Source of the DNA: DATJZG01 sp035499295
GTDB taxonomy: Bacteria > Myxococcota > Myxococcia > Myxococcales > Anaeromyxobacteraceae
Direction: 5' to 3'
NCBI GenBank assembly: GCA_035499295.1
Contig: DATJZG010000156.1
Coordinates: 23,988-87,987 of the forward strand
Length of the DNA stretch: 64,000 nucleotides
The translations under genes and the position numbers were made by a program. This document shows positions 1 to 7,547 of this stretch, in pieces (the first letter of the stretch is position 1; every line of letters begins with the position of its first letter). The notes under the pieces were generated by a model, which had not been told where the DNA came from, ran no database searches, and saw only the letters and a program-made list of their open reading frames with translations.

Positions 1-215
1 TAGGGGTGCGCGTGCGGGCCGTCGACGTGGCACCAGCCGCCGCCGAGCTCCGCGGGGACGGAGTGCTGGCCGCCGTAGTAGACCACCACCGGGGGCGGCG
101 CTGGCGGCGGCGGGGGAGCCTGCTCCACCATCGGGGGTGGCGGCGGCGCCGAGGACATCGTCACGGTACAGGCGCCGGCGAACGCCAGCAGCGGCAAGAG
201 AACCAACCGTCTCAT
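1..215 (-). CDS. Putative proline-rich lipoprotein, C-terminus cut by window edge
   Basis: Reading leftward from ATG at 215, the first 71 codons are open to the window edge. The product starts with a basic, hydrophobic signal (MRRLVLLPLLAFAGAC) that ends in a lipobox-like AGAC at residues 13-16, so it is probably a lipid-anchored envelope protein. The lipobox is imperfect because Ala rather than Leu is at -3. Two short proline runs (about residues 24-28 and 34-42) form a linker, followed by a VVVYYGGQHS segment and a WCHVDGPHAH motif rich in Cys and His that may bind metal. AGGTG lies just ahead of the start. No function is recognised. It is transcribed in the same direction as the ATP-grasp gene but 97 bp downstream of it. 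Confidence 0.6.
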   Translation of the reverse strand, partial: MRRLVLLPLLAFAGACTVTMSSAPPPPPMVEQAPPPPPAPPPVVVYYGGQHSVPAELGGGWCHVDGPHAHP

Positions 216-311
216 GGGTCACCTGGGCAGGGGGGATTCATCTTCTTGTACGACGGCGAATCCGGGTGGTCCATTCACTGACCGCCGCGTCGTGTAGGGA
301 GCTGTCGGGGA

Positions 312-1223
312 CTAGACGCGCACGTGCTGCGCGGCCGCACCGCTCGCCCGGCGGGCGCGCGAGAACTCGGCGGCGTGCTCGACGTAGAGGCGCGCGATGT
401 CGACGCGGGTCACCTTCTCCAGCCCCTCGAAGCCCGGGGAGCTGTTCACCTCCATGATCTTGGGCCCGGAGCGGGCCTCGAGCATGTCGACCCCGGCCAC
501 CTCCAGGCCGATGACGCGGGCCGCCTTCACCGCCGCCTCGGCCTGCTCGCGGGTAAGCTCGACGGCGCGGCCGGTTCCTCCGCGGTGGATGTTGGACCGG
601 AACTCCCCGGTGCGCGCCTGCCGCCGCATCGCCGCCACCACGCGGTCGCCCACCACCAGCGCGCGGATGTCGCGCCCCTTCGACTCCGCCACGAACTCCT
701 GCAGGAGGATCTCCTGGCCCAGGTTCCAGAAGGTGTCGAGCATGCCGCGCACCTCCTCCATGGTGGAGGCGATCATCACCCCCACCCCCTGGGTGCCCTG
801 GATCAGCTTGATGATGCAGGGCAGGCCCCCGGCCTGCTCCACCGCCAGCGGGACCTCCTCGCGGTAGCGGCACATCACGGTTCGCGGGATGTCGATGCCG
901 AAGCGGGAGAGGAGCTGCAGCGCGCGCAGCTTGTCCCGGGAGCGGGCGATGGGGATGGAGTTGGCGAGGACCGGGACCCCCATCATGTCGAACTGGTTCA
1001 CCACCGCCAGGCCGTAGTGGGTGATGGAGGCCCCGATGCGCGGGATGACCACGTCGACGTGCGGGACCTCCTCGCTGCGGTAGAAGACCGCCGGGCGCTC
1101 CCGCGACAGGACCATGTTGCAGTGCAGGGTGTCGAGGACGAGCGGCTTGTGACCGAGCGTCCGGGCCGCCTCCACCAGCCGGCGCGTCGAGTAGAGCTTG
1201 CGGTTGCGGGAGAGAATGGCCAT
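312..1223 (-). CDS. rimK: RimK-family ATP-grasp glutamate ligase
   Basis: A 303-residue protein, the usual size for RimK (about 300). It begins MAILSRNRKLYSTRRLVEAA, has the family's VIPRIGASITHYG segment near residue 60-75, the ATP-grasp nucleotide-binding stretch (KLIQGTQGVGV, about 140-150), and the Mg-binding DMLE and IMEVNSSPGFEGLE blocks near residues 247-275. RimK adds glutamates to the C-terminus of ribosomal protein S6; relatives make other peptide tails, so the exact substrate is inferred. ATG at 1223 is preceded by GGGAGAGCGG at normal spacing and gives the canonical N-terminus. The open frame continues far upstream, but that part is antisense to ileS and not real. It is divergent from ileS, about 190 bp away. 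Confidence 0.88.
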   Translation of the reverse strand: MAILSRNRKLYSTRRLVEAARTLGHKPLVLDTLHCNMVLSRERPAVFYRSEEVPHVDVVIPRIGASITHYGLAVVNQFDMMGVPVLANSIPIARSRDKLRALQLLSRFGIDIPRTVMCRYREEVPLAVEQAGGLPCIIKLIQGTQGVGVMIASTMEEVRGMLDTFWNLGQEILLQEFVAESKGRDIRALVVGDRVVAAMRRQARTGEFRSNIHRGGTGRAVELTREQAEAAVKAARVIGLEVAGVDMLEARSGPKIMEVNSSPGFEGLEKVTRVDIARLYVEHAAEFSRARRASGAAAQHVRV

Positions 1224-1412
1224 CGTCAGCCGCTCTCCCGGCGCCCCCGGCACGCGCCGGTGCGCCCTGGCGGCGCGCTTGACGCTCCCTCTCGCCATGG
1301 CCCGCGCGGAGCGTACGATGCGATCGAGGGGGTCGCAAGGGCGCCCCGCCGCGTTCGTTGATCGGGCGCGCCCCCGCTGGTAGAACCCTCGTTCCCCGAG
1401 AATTGAGGAGCC

Positions 1413-4253
1413 GTGGACTACAAGGACACCATCAACCTTCCCAAGACCGACTTCCCGATGAAGGCCAACCTGCCGCAGCGGGAGCCGGAGATCCTGAAGG
1501 AGTGGGAGGCGGGCAAGGTGTTCGAGAGGATGGTGGCCCAGAACGCCGCCCGGGGCGGCAAGCTGTTCGTCCTCCACGACGGCCCGCCCTATGCGAACGG
1601 CCACCTCCATATCGGCCACGCGCTCAACAAGGTCCTGAAGGACATCATCGTCAAGTACCGGAACATGGCGGGCGAGCTGGCGGACTACCAGCCGGGCTGG
1701 GACTGCCACGGCCTTCCCATCGAGCGAAAGGTCGACGAGGAGCTCGGCTCGAAGAAGCGCGAGATGGATCGGCTGGCGGTCATCGGGGCCGCTCGCGCCT
1801 ACGCCCGAAAGTGGATCGACAGGCAGCGGGAGGAGTTCAAGCGACTGGGAGTCTTCGGGCGCTGGGAGCGGCCCTACGCCACCATGGAGCGGCGCTACGA
1901 GGCCGACACGGTGCGGGCGCTGGCGCGCGCCGCCGAGAAGGGGTTCCTCACTCGGGGGAAGAAGCCGGTCTACTGGTGCACCACCGATCGCACCGCGCTC
2001 GCCGAGGCGGAGGTGGAGTACGAGGAGCACACCTCGCCCTCCATCCACGTGGCGCTCGACGTGGTCGGCGACCTGCCCAGCCCGGCGCTGAAGGGGAAGA
2101 AGGCCCGGCTCGTCGTCTGGACCACCACCCCCTGGACGCTGCCGGCGAACCAGGCGGTCACCGCGCACCCGGACTTCGCCTACCTCGCCTACCAGCTCGG
2201 AGACTCGGTGGTGGTCGTCGCGAAGGACCTCCTGGCCGCCTTCCTGGCGGAGGTGGCGCCGGCCGAGCTCGCCCCGGCCGAGGCGCCGGCGCGGCACTCC
2301 CCGGCGGCGCACGAGGCGGCCACCGGAGGCGGCGGGCTGCCGGTGGCGGCGCTCAGGGACCCGGCCAAGGTCCTCGCCCACCTCGACGGGAGATCGCTCG
2401 AGGGCGTTCGCTACCGTCATCCCTTCCTCGACCGCGTCCTCCCCGTCATCCTCGGGAACCACGTCACCCTGGAGGCCGGCACCGGGCTCGTGCACACCGC
2501 TCCTGGCCACGGCCAGGAGGACTACGAGGTGGGGCTCAAGTACGGGCTCGAGGTGCTGAACCCGGTGGACGGCGCCGGGATCTTCACCGCCGAGGCCGGG
2601 AAGTACGCGGGCCAGAGCATCTGGGAGGCGAACAAGCAGATCGTCGCCGACCTGCACGCGTCGGGGCACCTGCTCTCCGATCCCAAGGCGACCCTGCGCC
2701 ACAGCTACCCGCACTGCTGGCGCTGCCACCGGCCGGTGGTGTTCCGCGCCACGGACCAGTGGTTTCTCTCCCTCGAGCACCAGGGGCTCCGGCAGCGGAC
2801 CCTCGCCGAGATCGACCGGGTGCAGTGGATCCCTCGCTGGGGGCGCGAGCGAATCTTCAACATGATCGAGCACCGGCCCGACTGGTGCCTCTCGCGCCAG
2901 CGCGTCTGGGGCGTCCCCATCGCCGTGTTCTACTGCGAGGGGTGCGGCGAGCCGCTCGTGTCGCCGAAGGCGATGGACCGGGTCGCCGATGCCTTCGAGG
3001 TCGAGGGCATCGAGGCCTGGTACCGCCGCGAGCCCTCCGAGTTCACCGCCGGGGAGCGCTGCGGAAAGTGCGGCGGCGCCGCCTTCCGCCGCGAGCAGGA
3101 CATCCTCGACGTGTGGTGGGACTCGGGCGTCTCCTGGTCGGCGGTGGCGGCGCGGGAGGCCAACATGGAGGTCCCGGTGGGCCTCTACCTCGAGGGCTCC
3201 GACCAGCACCGCGGTTGGTTCCACTCGTCGCTCCTCACCTCCATGGCCATCCGCGGGGGAGCCCCCTACAAGGCGGTGCTCACCCACGGCTTCGTCCTCG
3301 ACGGACAGGGACGGGCGATGTCGAAGAGCGTCGGGAACGTGGTGGCGCCCGACGAGATCACCAAGAAGTACGGGGCGGAGATCATCCGGCTCTGGGTGGC
3401 GGCCTCCGACTACCGCGACGACGTGCGCGTCTCGGCCGAGATCCTGAACGGCCTCGCCGAGGGGTACCGCAAGATCCGCAACACGGTGCGCTGGGCGCTC
3501 GGGAACCTCCACGACTTCGACCCGGCGAAGGACGCCGTGGCAGTGGGAGAGCTCGAGCCCTTCGATCGCTGGGCCTACGCGAAGCTGGTGGAGTGGCAGG
3601 ACAAGGTCGAGAGCGCCTACGCGGAGTACCAGTTCCACGTGGCCTTCCACGCCACCATGGAACTCGTCTCGGTGACGCTCTCCTCCGTCTACTACGACGT
3701 CATCAAGGACCGGCTCTACACGGCGCGCCGGGACGGGAAGGCGCGGCGGAGCGGCCAGACGGTGCTTCATTGGGCGGCGCAGGACCTGCTGCGCCTGCTC
3801 TCGCCCATCCTCTCCTTCACCGCTCACGAGGCCTGGGCCCACCTCCCCGGCCGGCCGGCCGAGAGCGTCTTCCTCGCCGGGTTCCCGCACCGGAAGCCTC
3901 CGAAGGACGCGGTTGAGCTCCTCGAGCGCTACGGAAAGCTGCTCTCGGTGCGCGAGGACGTGCTCAAGGCGCTCGAGGTGGCTCGCCGGGACAAGCTCAT
4001 CGGCTCGGGCCTGGAAGCGCGCGTCGCCCTGCGGGCCGAGGGCGAGACGCTCCGGCTCCTGCGGGAGGCGCAGGGCGAGCTCGCGACCCTCTTCATCGTG
4101 TCGAAGGTGGACCTCGCCGAGGGCCCATTCCAGGTCGCCGTCTCCCGGAGCGGCGGTCAGAAGTGCGAGCGCTGCTGGGTGTACGCCGAGGACGTGGGCC
4201 AGGCGGCGGCGCACCCCACCCTCTGCGGCAAGTGCGCGGCGGCGCTCACATGA
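1413..4253 (+). CDS. ileS: Isoleucyl-tRNA synthetase
   Basis: A 946-residue class I aminoacyl-tRNA synthetase that charges tRNA-Ile with isoleucine in the cytoplasm. Visible landmarks are the HIGH signature (HLHIGHALNK, about residue 67), the GWDCHGLPIE block (about 96), the editing domain with TTPWTLPANQA, an RVWGVPIAVFYC region, the KMSKS loop (GRAMSKSVGN, about 635) and a C-terminal zinc knuckle CERCWVYAE...CGKC. This is the bacterial, zinc-containing form. GTG at 1413 follows TGAGGAG by a few bases. A roughly 20-residue Ala/Pro/Glu-rich insertion lies near residue 290. The stop codon overlaps the lspA start (ATGA), so the genes are translationally coupled. Confidence 0.97.
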   Translation: MDYKDTINLPKTDFPMKANLPQREPEILKEWEAGKVFERMVAQNAARGGKLFVLHDGPPYANGHLHIGHALNKVLKDIIVKYRNMAGELADYQPGWDCHGLPIERKVDEELGSKKREMDRLAVIGAARAYARKWIDRQREEFKRLGVFGRWERPYATMERRYEADTVRALARAAEKGFLTRGKKPVYWCTTDRTALAEAEVEYEEHTSPSIHVALDVVGDLPSPALKGKKARLVVWTTTPWTLPANQAVTAHPDFAYLAYQLGDSVVVVAKDLLAAFLAEVAPAELAPAEAPARHSPAAHEAATGGGGLPVAALRDPAKVLAHLDGRSLEGVRYRHPFLDRVLPVILGNHVTLEAGTGLVHTAPGHGQEDYEVGLKYGLEVLNPVDGAGIFTAEAGKYAGQSIWEANKQIVADLHASGHLLSDPKATLRHSYPHCWRCHRPVVFRATDQWFLSLEHQGLRQRTLAEIDRVQWIPRWGRERIFNMIEHRPDWCLSRQRVWGVPIAVFYCEGCGEPLVSPKAMDRVADAFEVEGIEAWYRREPSEFTAGERCGKCGGAAFRREQDILDVWWDSGVSWSAVAAREANMEVPVGLYLEGSDQHRGWFHSSLLTSMAIRGGAPYKAVLTHGFVLDGQGRAMSKSVGNVVAPDEITKKYGAEIIRLWVAASDYRDDVRVSAEILNGLAEGYRKIRNTVRWALGNLHDFDPAKDAVAVGELEPFDRWAYAKLVEWQDKVESAYAEYQFHVAFHATMELVSVTLSSVYYDVIKDRLYTARRDGKARRSGQTVLHWAAQDLLRLLSPILSFTAHEAWAHLPGRPAESVFLAGFPHRKPPKDAVELLERYGKLLSVREDVLKALEVARRDKLIGSGLEARVALRAEGETLRLLREAQGELATLFIVSKVDLAEGPFQVAVSRSGGQKCERCWVYAEDVGQAAAHPTLCGKCAAALT

Positions 4254-4870
4254 GACCGGGTCCCTCGAAGTGGGCGCTCCTCGTCGCCGTCTTCCTGACG
4301 ATGGTGGTCGCCGACCAGGTCACCAAGTACCTGGCGGTGGAGCGCCTCACCGTCGCGTTCCAGCGCCAGGGGCTCGAGACCCCGTCGGCGCGCGTCTCCG
4401 CCTTCTACCGGCTGCGTCACCTGGAGGGGTTCGCCCGCGAGCCCTACGTGGTCTGGCGGCCGATGTGGCGCATGAGTTACGCCGAGAATCCGGGCGCCGC
4501 CTGGGGGCTCTTCCGCACCATGCCAGCGAGCTTCCGCAACGGCTTCTTCGTGTCGGTGTCGCTGGCCGCGGTCGCCTACATCCTCTGGTACTACCGGAAG
4601 GTGCGCGAAGACCAGCGCTGGATGCAGTTCGCGCTCGCCTTCGTCCTCTCCGGCGCCGTGGGCAACTTCGTCGACCGAGTGGCGCGCGGCTACGTGGTGG
4701 ACTTCGTCCAGTGGCACTGGTGGAACCGCCCCGAGATCTACTGGCCGACCTTCAACGTGGCCGACTCCCTCATCGTGGTCGGGGTCGCCATGCTCATGCT
4801 CCACCCCGCCGAGAAGCCCCGGGAAGCGGCGGGCGGGAAGAAGGCGACCGCGCCGGACGTCTCCGCCTAG
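4250..4870 (+). CDS. lspA: Lipoprotein signal peptidase II
   Basis: A 206-residue inner-membrane aspartyl peptidase that removes signal peptides from diacylglyceryl-modified prolipoproteins. Four hydrophobic segments are visible. The catalytic aspartates sit in VGNFVDRV (about residue 145) and FNVADS (about 171), and the conserved NPGAAWG block is near residue 82. At about 160-170 residues most LspA proteins are shorter; here the loop between the first membrane segment and NPGAAWG (residues about 28-80) carries an extra charged and aromatic stretch, and the C-terminus has a basic tail. The start overlaps the ileS stop and lgt begins directly after the stop, giving a compact ileS-lspA-lgt operon that places both ends of lipoprotein maturation together. 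Confidence 0.93.
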   Translation: MRPGPSKWALLVAVFLTMVVADQVTKYLAVERLTVAFQRQGLETPSARVSAFYRLRHLEGFAREPYVVWRPMWRMSYAENPGAAWGLFRTMPASFRNGFFVSVSLAAVAYILWYYRKVREDQRWMQFALAFVLSGAVGNFVDRVARGYVVDFVQWHWWNRPEIYWPTFNVADSLIVVGVAMLMLHPAEKPREAAGGKKATAPDVSA

Positions 4871-5950
4871 ATGCTGCCCGTCCTCTTCCAGATCGTTGTC
4901 CCCGCCGGCCTGACGCTGCCGGCGGCGCTCCTCGGCGCCCTGGCCCTGTCGGTGGGCCGCGCCTGGTTCTACCGCCGGACCTCGGCGCGCGAGGGCCGGC
5001 CGGTCGGCTGGGGCGAGGCGCTGTGGAGCGACAAGGCGGTGATCCTGGCCCTGGTCCTCGGGGTCGGGCTGGCGTGGCGCTCCGGCCTGCTCGCGGAGGA
5101 GGTGCGGCTCCCGCTCCACAGCTATGGCCTCATGCTCGCCCTCGCCTTCATCGCCGCCATCTGGCTGGCGCAGCGCGAGGCGGTGCGCGTCGGGCAGGAC
5201 CCGCAGGCCGTCGCCGACATCTCCTTCTGGATCCTGGTGGCCTCGCTGGTGGGGAGCCGCATCTACTTCATCCTCGTCAACTGGAGCGACTACTTCGGCG
5301 CCGGCGCCTGGGTGACGACCCGCGTGGGACGCATCCCCCGGCTGGTGGCCATCTGGGAGGGAGGGCTCGTCTTCTACGGCGGGTTCATCGCAGCGGTCCT
5401 CGCCGCCTGGTGGTACCTCCGCAAGAAGCGGATCCCCTTCCTCCCCTACGCCGACACGCTGCTGCCCTCCGTTGCCTTCGGGCAATTCCTGGGGCGCATC
5501 GGCTGCTTCGGGGCCGGCTGCTGCTGGGGGCGCGCCGCCGACCCGCACCTGCCCTGGGGAGCGAGCTTTCCCCCGGAGTCGCTCGCCTTCCAGAGTCTGG
5601 CCCAGCGCCCCGACCCGTGGCGCTGGCTCGCCGCCGACCACCTTCGAACGGTGGCCCTCCACCCGGTCCAGCTCTACGAGTCGGCGGGCGAGTTCCTCCT
5701 CTTCCTGTTCCTCGTCTTCGTCCTGCGACCGCGCAAGAGGTTCCATGGCCAGGTGATGGCAGCCTGGCTCATGCTTTACGCCCTGCTCCGGACCACCACC
5801 GAGACCTTCCGCGGCGACCTGGAGCGCGGGGTGTACCTGGGCCTGGGCGCCGGACAGTGGACCTCGATCGCCATCTTCGCCGCCGGCGTTGCCGTCTGGG
5901 CTGTGGGCCAGCGTCGCACCCGCGCGGCGTTGACAGCGGTCGCGGCCTGA
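4871..5950 (+). CDS. lgt: Prolipoprotein diacylglyceryl transferase
   Basis: A 359-residue multi-spanning membrane enzyme that transfers diacylglyceryl from phosphatidylglycerol to the lipobox cysteine, the step before LspA. Landmarks are SYGLMLALAF near residue 83, the WEGGLVFYGGFIAA block (about 163), the Lgt signature region GQFLGRIGCFGAGCCWG (about 205) and HPVQLYES (about 262). The signature is the Cys-rich GR-x-G-C-F form rather than the GNF-x-NGE form of E. coli; I recall that form from other delta-type lineages, so activity is still expected. ATG immediately follows the lspA stop with no gap. An N-terminal extension of about 75 residues with a further membrane segment precedes the core. 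Confidence 0.92.
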   Translation: MLPVLFQIVVPAGLTLPAALLGALALSVGRAWFYRRTSAREGRPVGWGEALWSDKAVILALVLGVGLAWRSGLLAEEVRLPLHSYGLMLALAFIAAIWLAQREAVRVGQDPQAVADISFWILVASLVGSRIYFILVNWSDYFGAGAWVTTRVGRIPRLVAIWEGGLVFYGGFIAAVLAAWWYLRKKRIPFLPYADTLLPSVAFGQFLGRIGCFGAGCCWGRAADPHLPWGASFPPESLAFQSLAQRPDPWRWLAADHLRTVALHPVQLYESAGEFLLFLFLVFVLRPRKRFHGQVMAAWLMLYALLRTTTETFRGDLERGVYLGLGAGQWTSIAIFAAGVAVWAVGQRRTRAALTAVAA

Positions 5951-6045
5951 CGACCGAGGCGCTACCGCCTCCGGTGGGGCGCATGTGCGAGAGGCACCGC
6001 GGCCCCATGTTTGATCGCCACCGGGCCGGCCGATAGACTCGCGGC

Positions 6046-6876
6046 GTGGCCCAGATCCCGCAGAAGCCAGGCGTTCCGAAGCCTGGCGGGCAGCAGCTCA
6101 GCGAGTTCGAGAGCGGCAAGGAGAAGCTCGCAAGCGAGCGGCTCGAGGATCTGTGCGGAGAGATGGAGGAGGAACTCGAGGAGGTCAAGGTCAAGTACGA
6201 GATGTACTTCCTCGGTGTCGAGCGGATGGAGCCTTCCCGTCGGCGCGACGATCTGAAGCGCAACATCAACCGGCTCCGGACCGCCTTCACCCGAAACGCC
6301 GGGGTGCGCTTCCGCATCCAGGCACTCCACGCGCGCTACCTCGCCTACGAGCGGCTCTGGCTCCGATCGGCGCGGGAGAAGGAGGCGGGGACCTACCGCC
6401 GCGACCTCCTCCGGGCGCGCCGGCGCCGGTCACAGGAGAAGGGCTCGCCCCCGGGCGGGGCCGGACGATCTCTGCCCCCTTCGGAGGACGTCGACCTCTC
6501 CGATTTCGGGGAGGCCGAGACTCCATCTCCTGTCGAAGCTGGCCCGCCACCTCCCGAGCCGGCTGCTCCTCCGCGCCCCACGGAGGCGCCGCAGGCCGCG
6601 GTCCCGTCACCGCGCGAGGAGGCGAAGCCGCCCCCGACTTTCGAGGCCCCCTCGGGCGGCATGGGAGAGGGGCAGATGCGCGCGCTGTTCGACGCCTACG
6701 TGGAGGCGAAGGTGCGGTGCCACGAGGACGTCTCCCGGCTCACCTACGACTCGCTGGCGAAGAGCGTGAAGAAGCAGATCCCCGAGATCGTCGCCCGCTA
6801 CAACGCCCGCGAGGTGGAGTTCAAGGTTGTCATCAAGGATGGGAAGGCCGTCCTCAGGGCCGTCCCCAGGTCCTGA
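6046..6876 (+). CDS. Conserved coiled-coil protein of myxobacterial type
   Basis: A 276-residue soluble protein starting at GTG 6046. Residues 1-20 are Pro/Gly-rich. Residues 20-130 are strongly charged and helical (ASERLEDLCGEMEEELEEV), consistent with coiled coil, and include an R/K-rich LLRARRRRSQ patch. Residues 130-205 are a Pro/Glu/Ala linker of low complexity. The C-terminal 70 residues form a compact domain, MRALFDAYVEAKVRCHEDVS, ending in EFKVVIKDGKAVLRAVPR. I recall a similar C-terminal domain from Myxococcus proteins of unknown function (labelled after MXAN_5187), but cannot verify this. No signal peptide or membrane segment is seen. It lies 95 bp behind lgt and could be co-transcribed. 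The function is unknown. Confidence 0.75.
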   Translation: MAQIPQKPGVPKPGGQQLSEFESGKEKLASERLEDLCGEMEEELEEVKVKYEMYFLGVERMEPSRRRDDLKRNINRLRTAFTRNAGVRFRIQALHARYLAYERLWLRSAREKEAGTYRRDLLRARRRRSQEKGSPPGGAGRSLPPSEDVDLSDFGEAETPSPVEAGPPPPEPAAPPRPTEAPQAAVPSPREEAKPPPTFEAPSGGMGEGQMRALFDAYVEAKVRCHEDVSRLTYDSLAKSVKKQIPEIVARYNAREVEFKVVIKDGKAVLRAVPRS

Positions 6877-7266
6877 GGCGCGGCCGGCCACGGCACCGGC
6901 CACTCCGGCTGTTGTAGGTCAGCGATAACGTCCGCCTAACCGTTCAGGGGCTCTGTCCTCCCCCTGTAGAGGGGAAGGATGGGGCTGTTACGCCCAAGCA
7001 AGGGTCGAGGTAAGGCAGTTGCCGGACGGGAGTTGGAGAGTTGCAATATCGCCCCGGCGGCCTCGACCGGCGAACACTTCGGCGCTCCGGGGGCACCCCT
7101 CGGAAGGCGAGCGCTGTCGTGACCTAAGACAACCAAGAGGACAAAGTCGCGGAACAGTTGAGGGGGATAGAGTCGCTGAACCTAGACGGCTGGCCACTCC
7201 GGGCTTGCTTCCCCGCCCATCGGATCGTAAAACGACCCCCCCGGTTGAAGGGGCAGTGGGCCAATC
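6877..7266. other. Intergenic region before tRNA-Phe
   Basis: No convincing gene. It is less GC-rich than the flanks. It holds a short CCCCT-GTAG-AGGGG hairpin at about 6962-6974 that may end the lgt-side transcript, and a direct repeat AGTCGC(G/T)GAAC at 7145-7155 and 7171-7181. Confidence 0.5.
7145..7181. repeat. Tandem AGTCGCNGAAC direct repeat
   Basis: Two 11-bp copies, AGTCGCGGAAC and AGTCGCTGAAC, start 26 bp apart and differ at one base. Multiple short direct repeats are typical of IS21-family termini, and an istB fragment lies 200 bp away, but the intact tRNA gene sits between them, so the link is uncertain. Confidence 0.4.
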
Positions 7267-7342
7267 GCCTGGGTAGCTCAGTCGGTAGAGCAGGGGACTG
7301 AAAATCCCCGTGTCGGTGGTTCGATTCCGCCCCCAGGCACCA
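7267..7342 (+). tRNA. tRNA-Phe (GAA)
   Basis: A 76-nt gene with a full cloverleaf: acceptor GCCTGGG/CCCAGGC, D stem GCTC/GAGC, anticodon stem GGGGA/TCCCC around loop CTGAAAA (anticodon GAA), 5-nt variable loop GTGTC, T stem GGTGG/CCGCC with loop TTCGATT, and an encoded ACCA end. Its 3' half, from the first base of the anticodon loop, is repeated exactly at 9903-9939, marking it as an integration target. Confidence 0.97.
7298..7334 (+). repeat. Left att-like repeat inside tRNA-Phe
   Basis: The sequence begins CTGAAAATCCCCGTGTCGGT, at the anticodon loop, and runs to the base before A7335 in the acceptor stem. It is identical to 9903-9939. Confidence 0.85.
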
Positions 7343-7366
7343 CATTTCATCTGTGGCTCGGCAGTC

Positions 7367-7500
7367 TCAGGAGGGCGCTCCAGAGGCAGGGGCGCTCCCT
7401 GCGGGCGCCTCCGGTTGCAATGTTCGACGGGTACGCCAACTGCACGGTCCGCATTTGAGGACGTGGGCGTGGTGGAGGAGCCGGTCGAGCGCTAGCGGCG
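7367..7500 (-). pseudogene. IS21-family istB C-terminal fragment
   Basis: Read leftward, this stretch gives LALDRLLHHAHVLKCG followed by PCSWRTRRTL and a Pro/Ala-rich tail ending in TGA (7369-7367). The LLHHAHVLKCGP-x-SWRT string matches, from memory, the C-terminus of IstB helper ATPases of IS21-family elements. The upstream part with the Walker motifs is missing; the frame is open for a few more codons but no longer looks like IstB. It is an isolated fragment between the tRNA and the TPR gene, evidence of a past insertion in the island. Confidence 0.55.
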
Positions 7501-7547
7501 GCTCACCCGCGGCCCGGGCGCGCCATGGGCAAGGCTGGCGTACGGCA

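Noticed and set aside
312..4214. A 1300-codon minus-strand open frame ending in rimK
   Set aside because: Only the last 303 codons look like a protein; the rest is antisense to ileS and low-complexity, an artefact of high GC.
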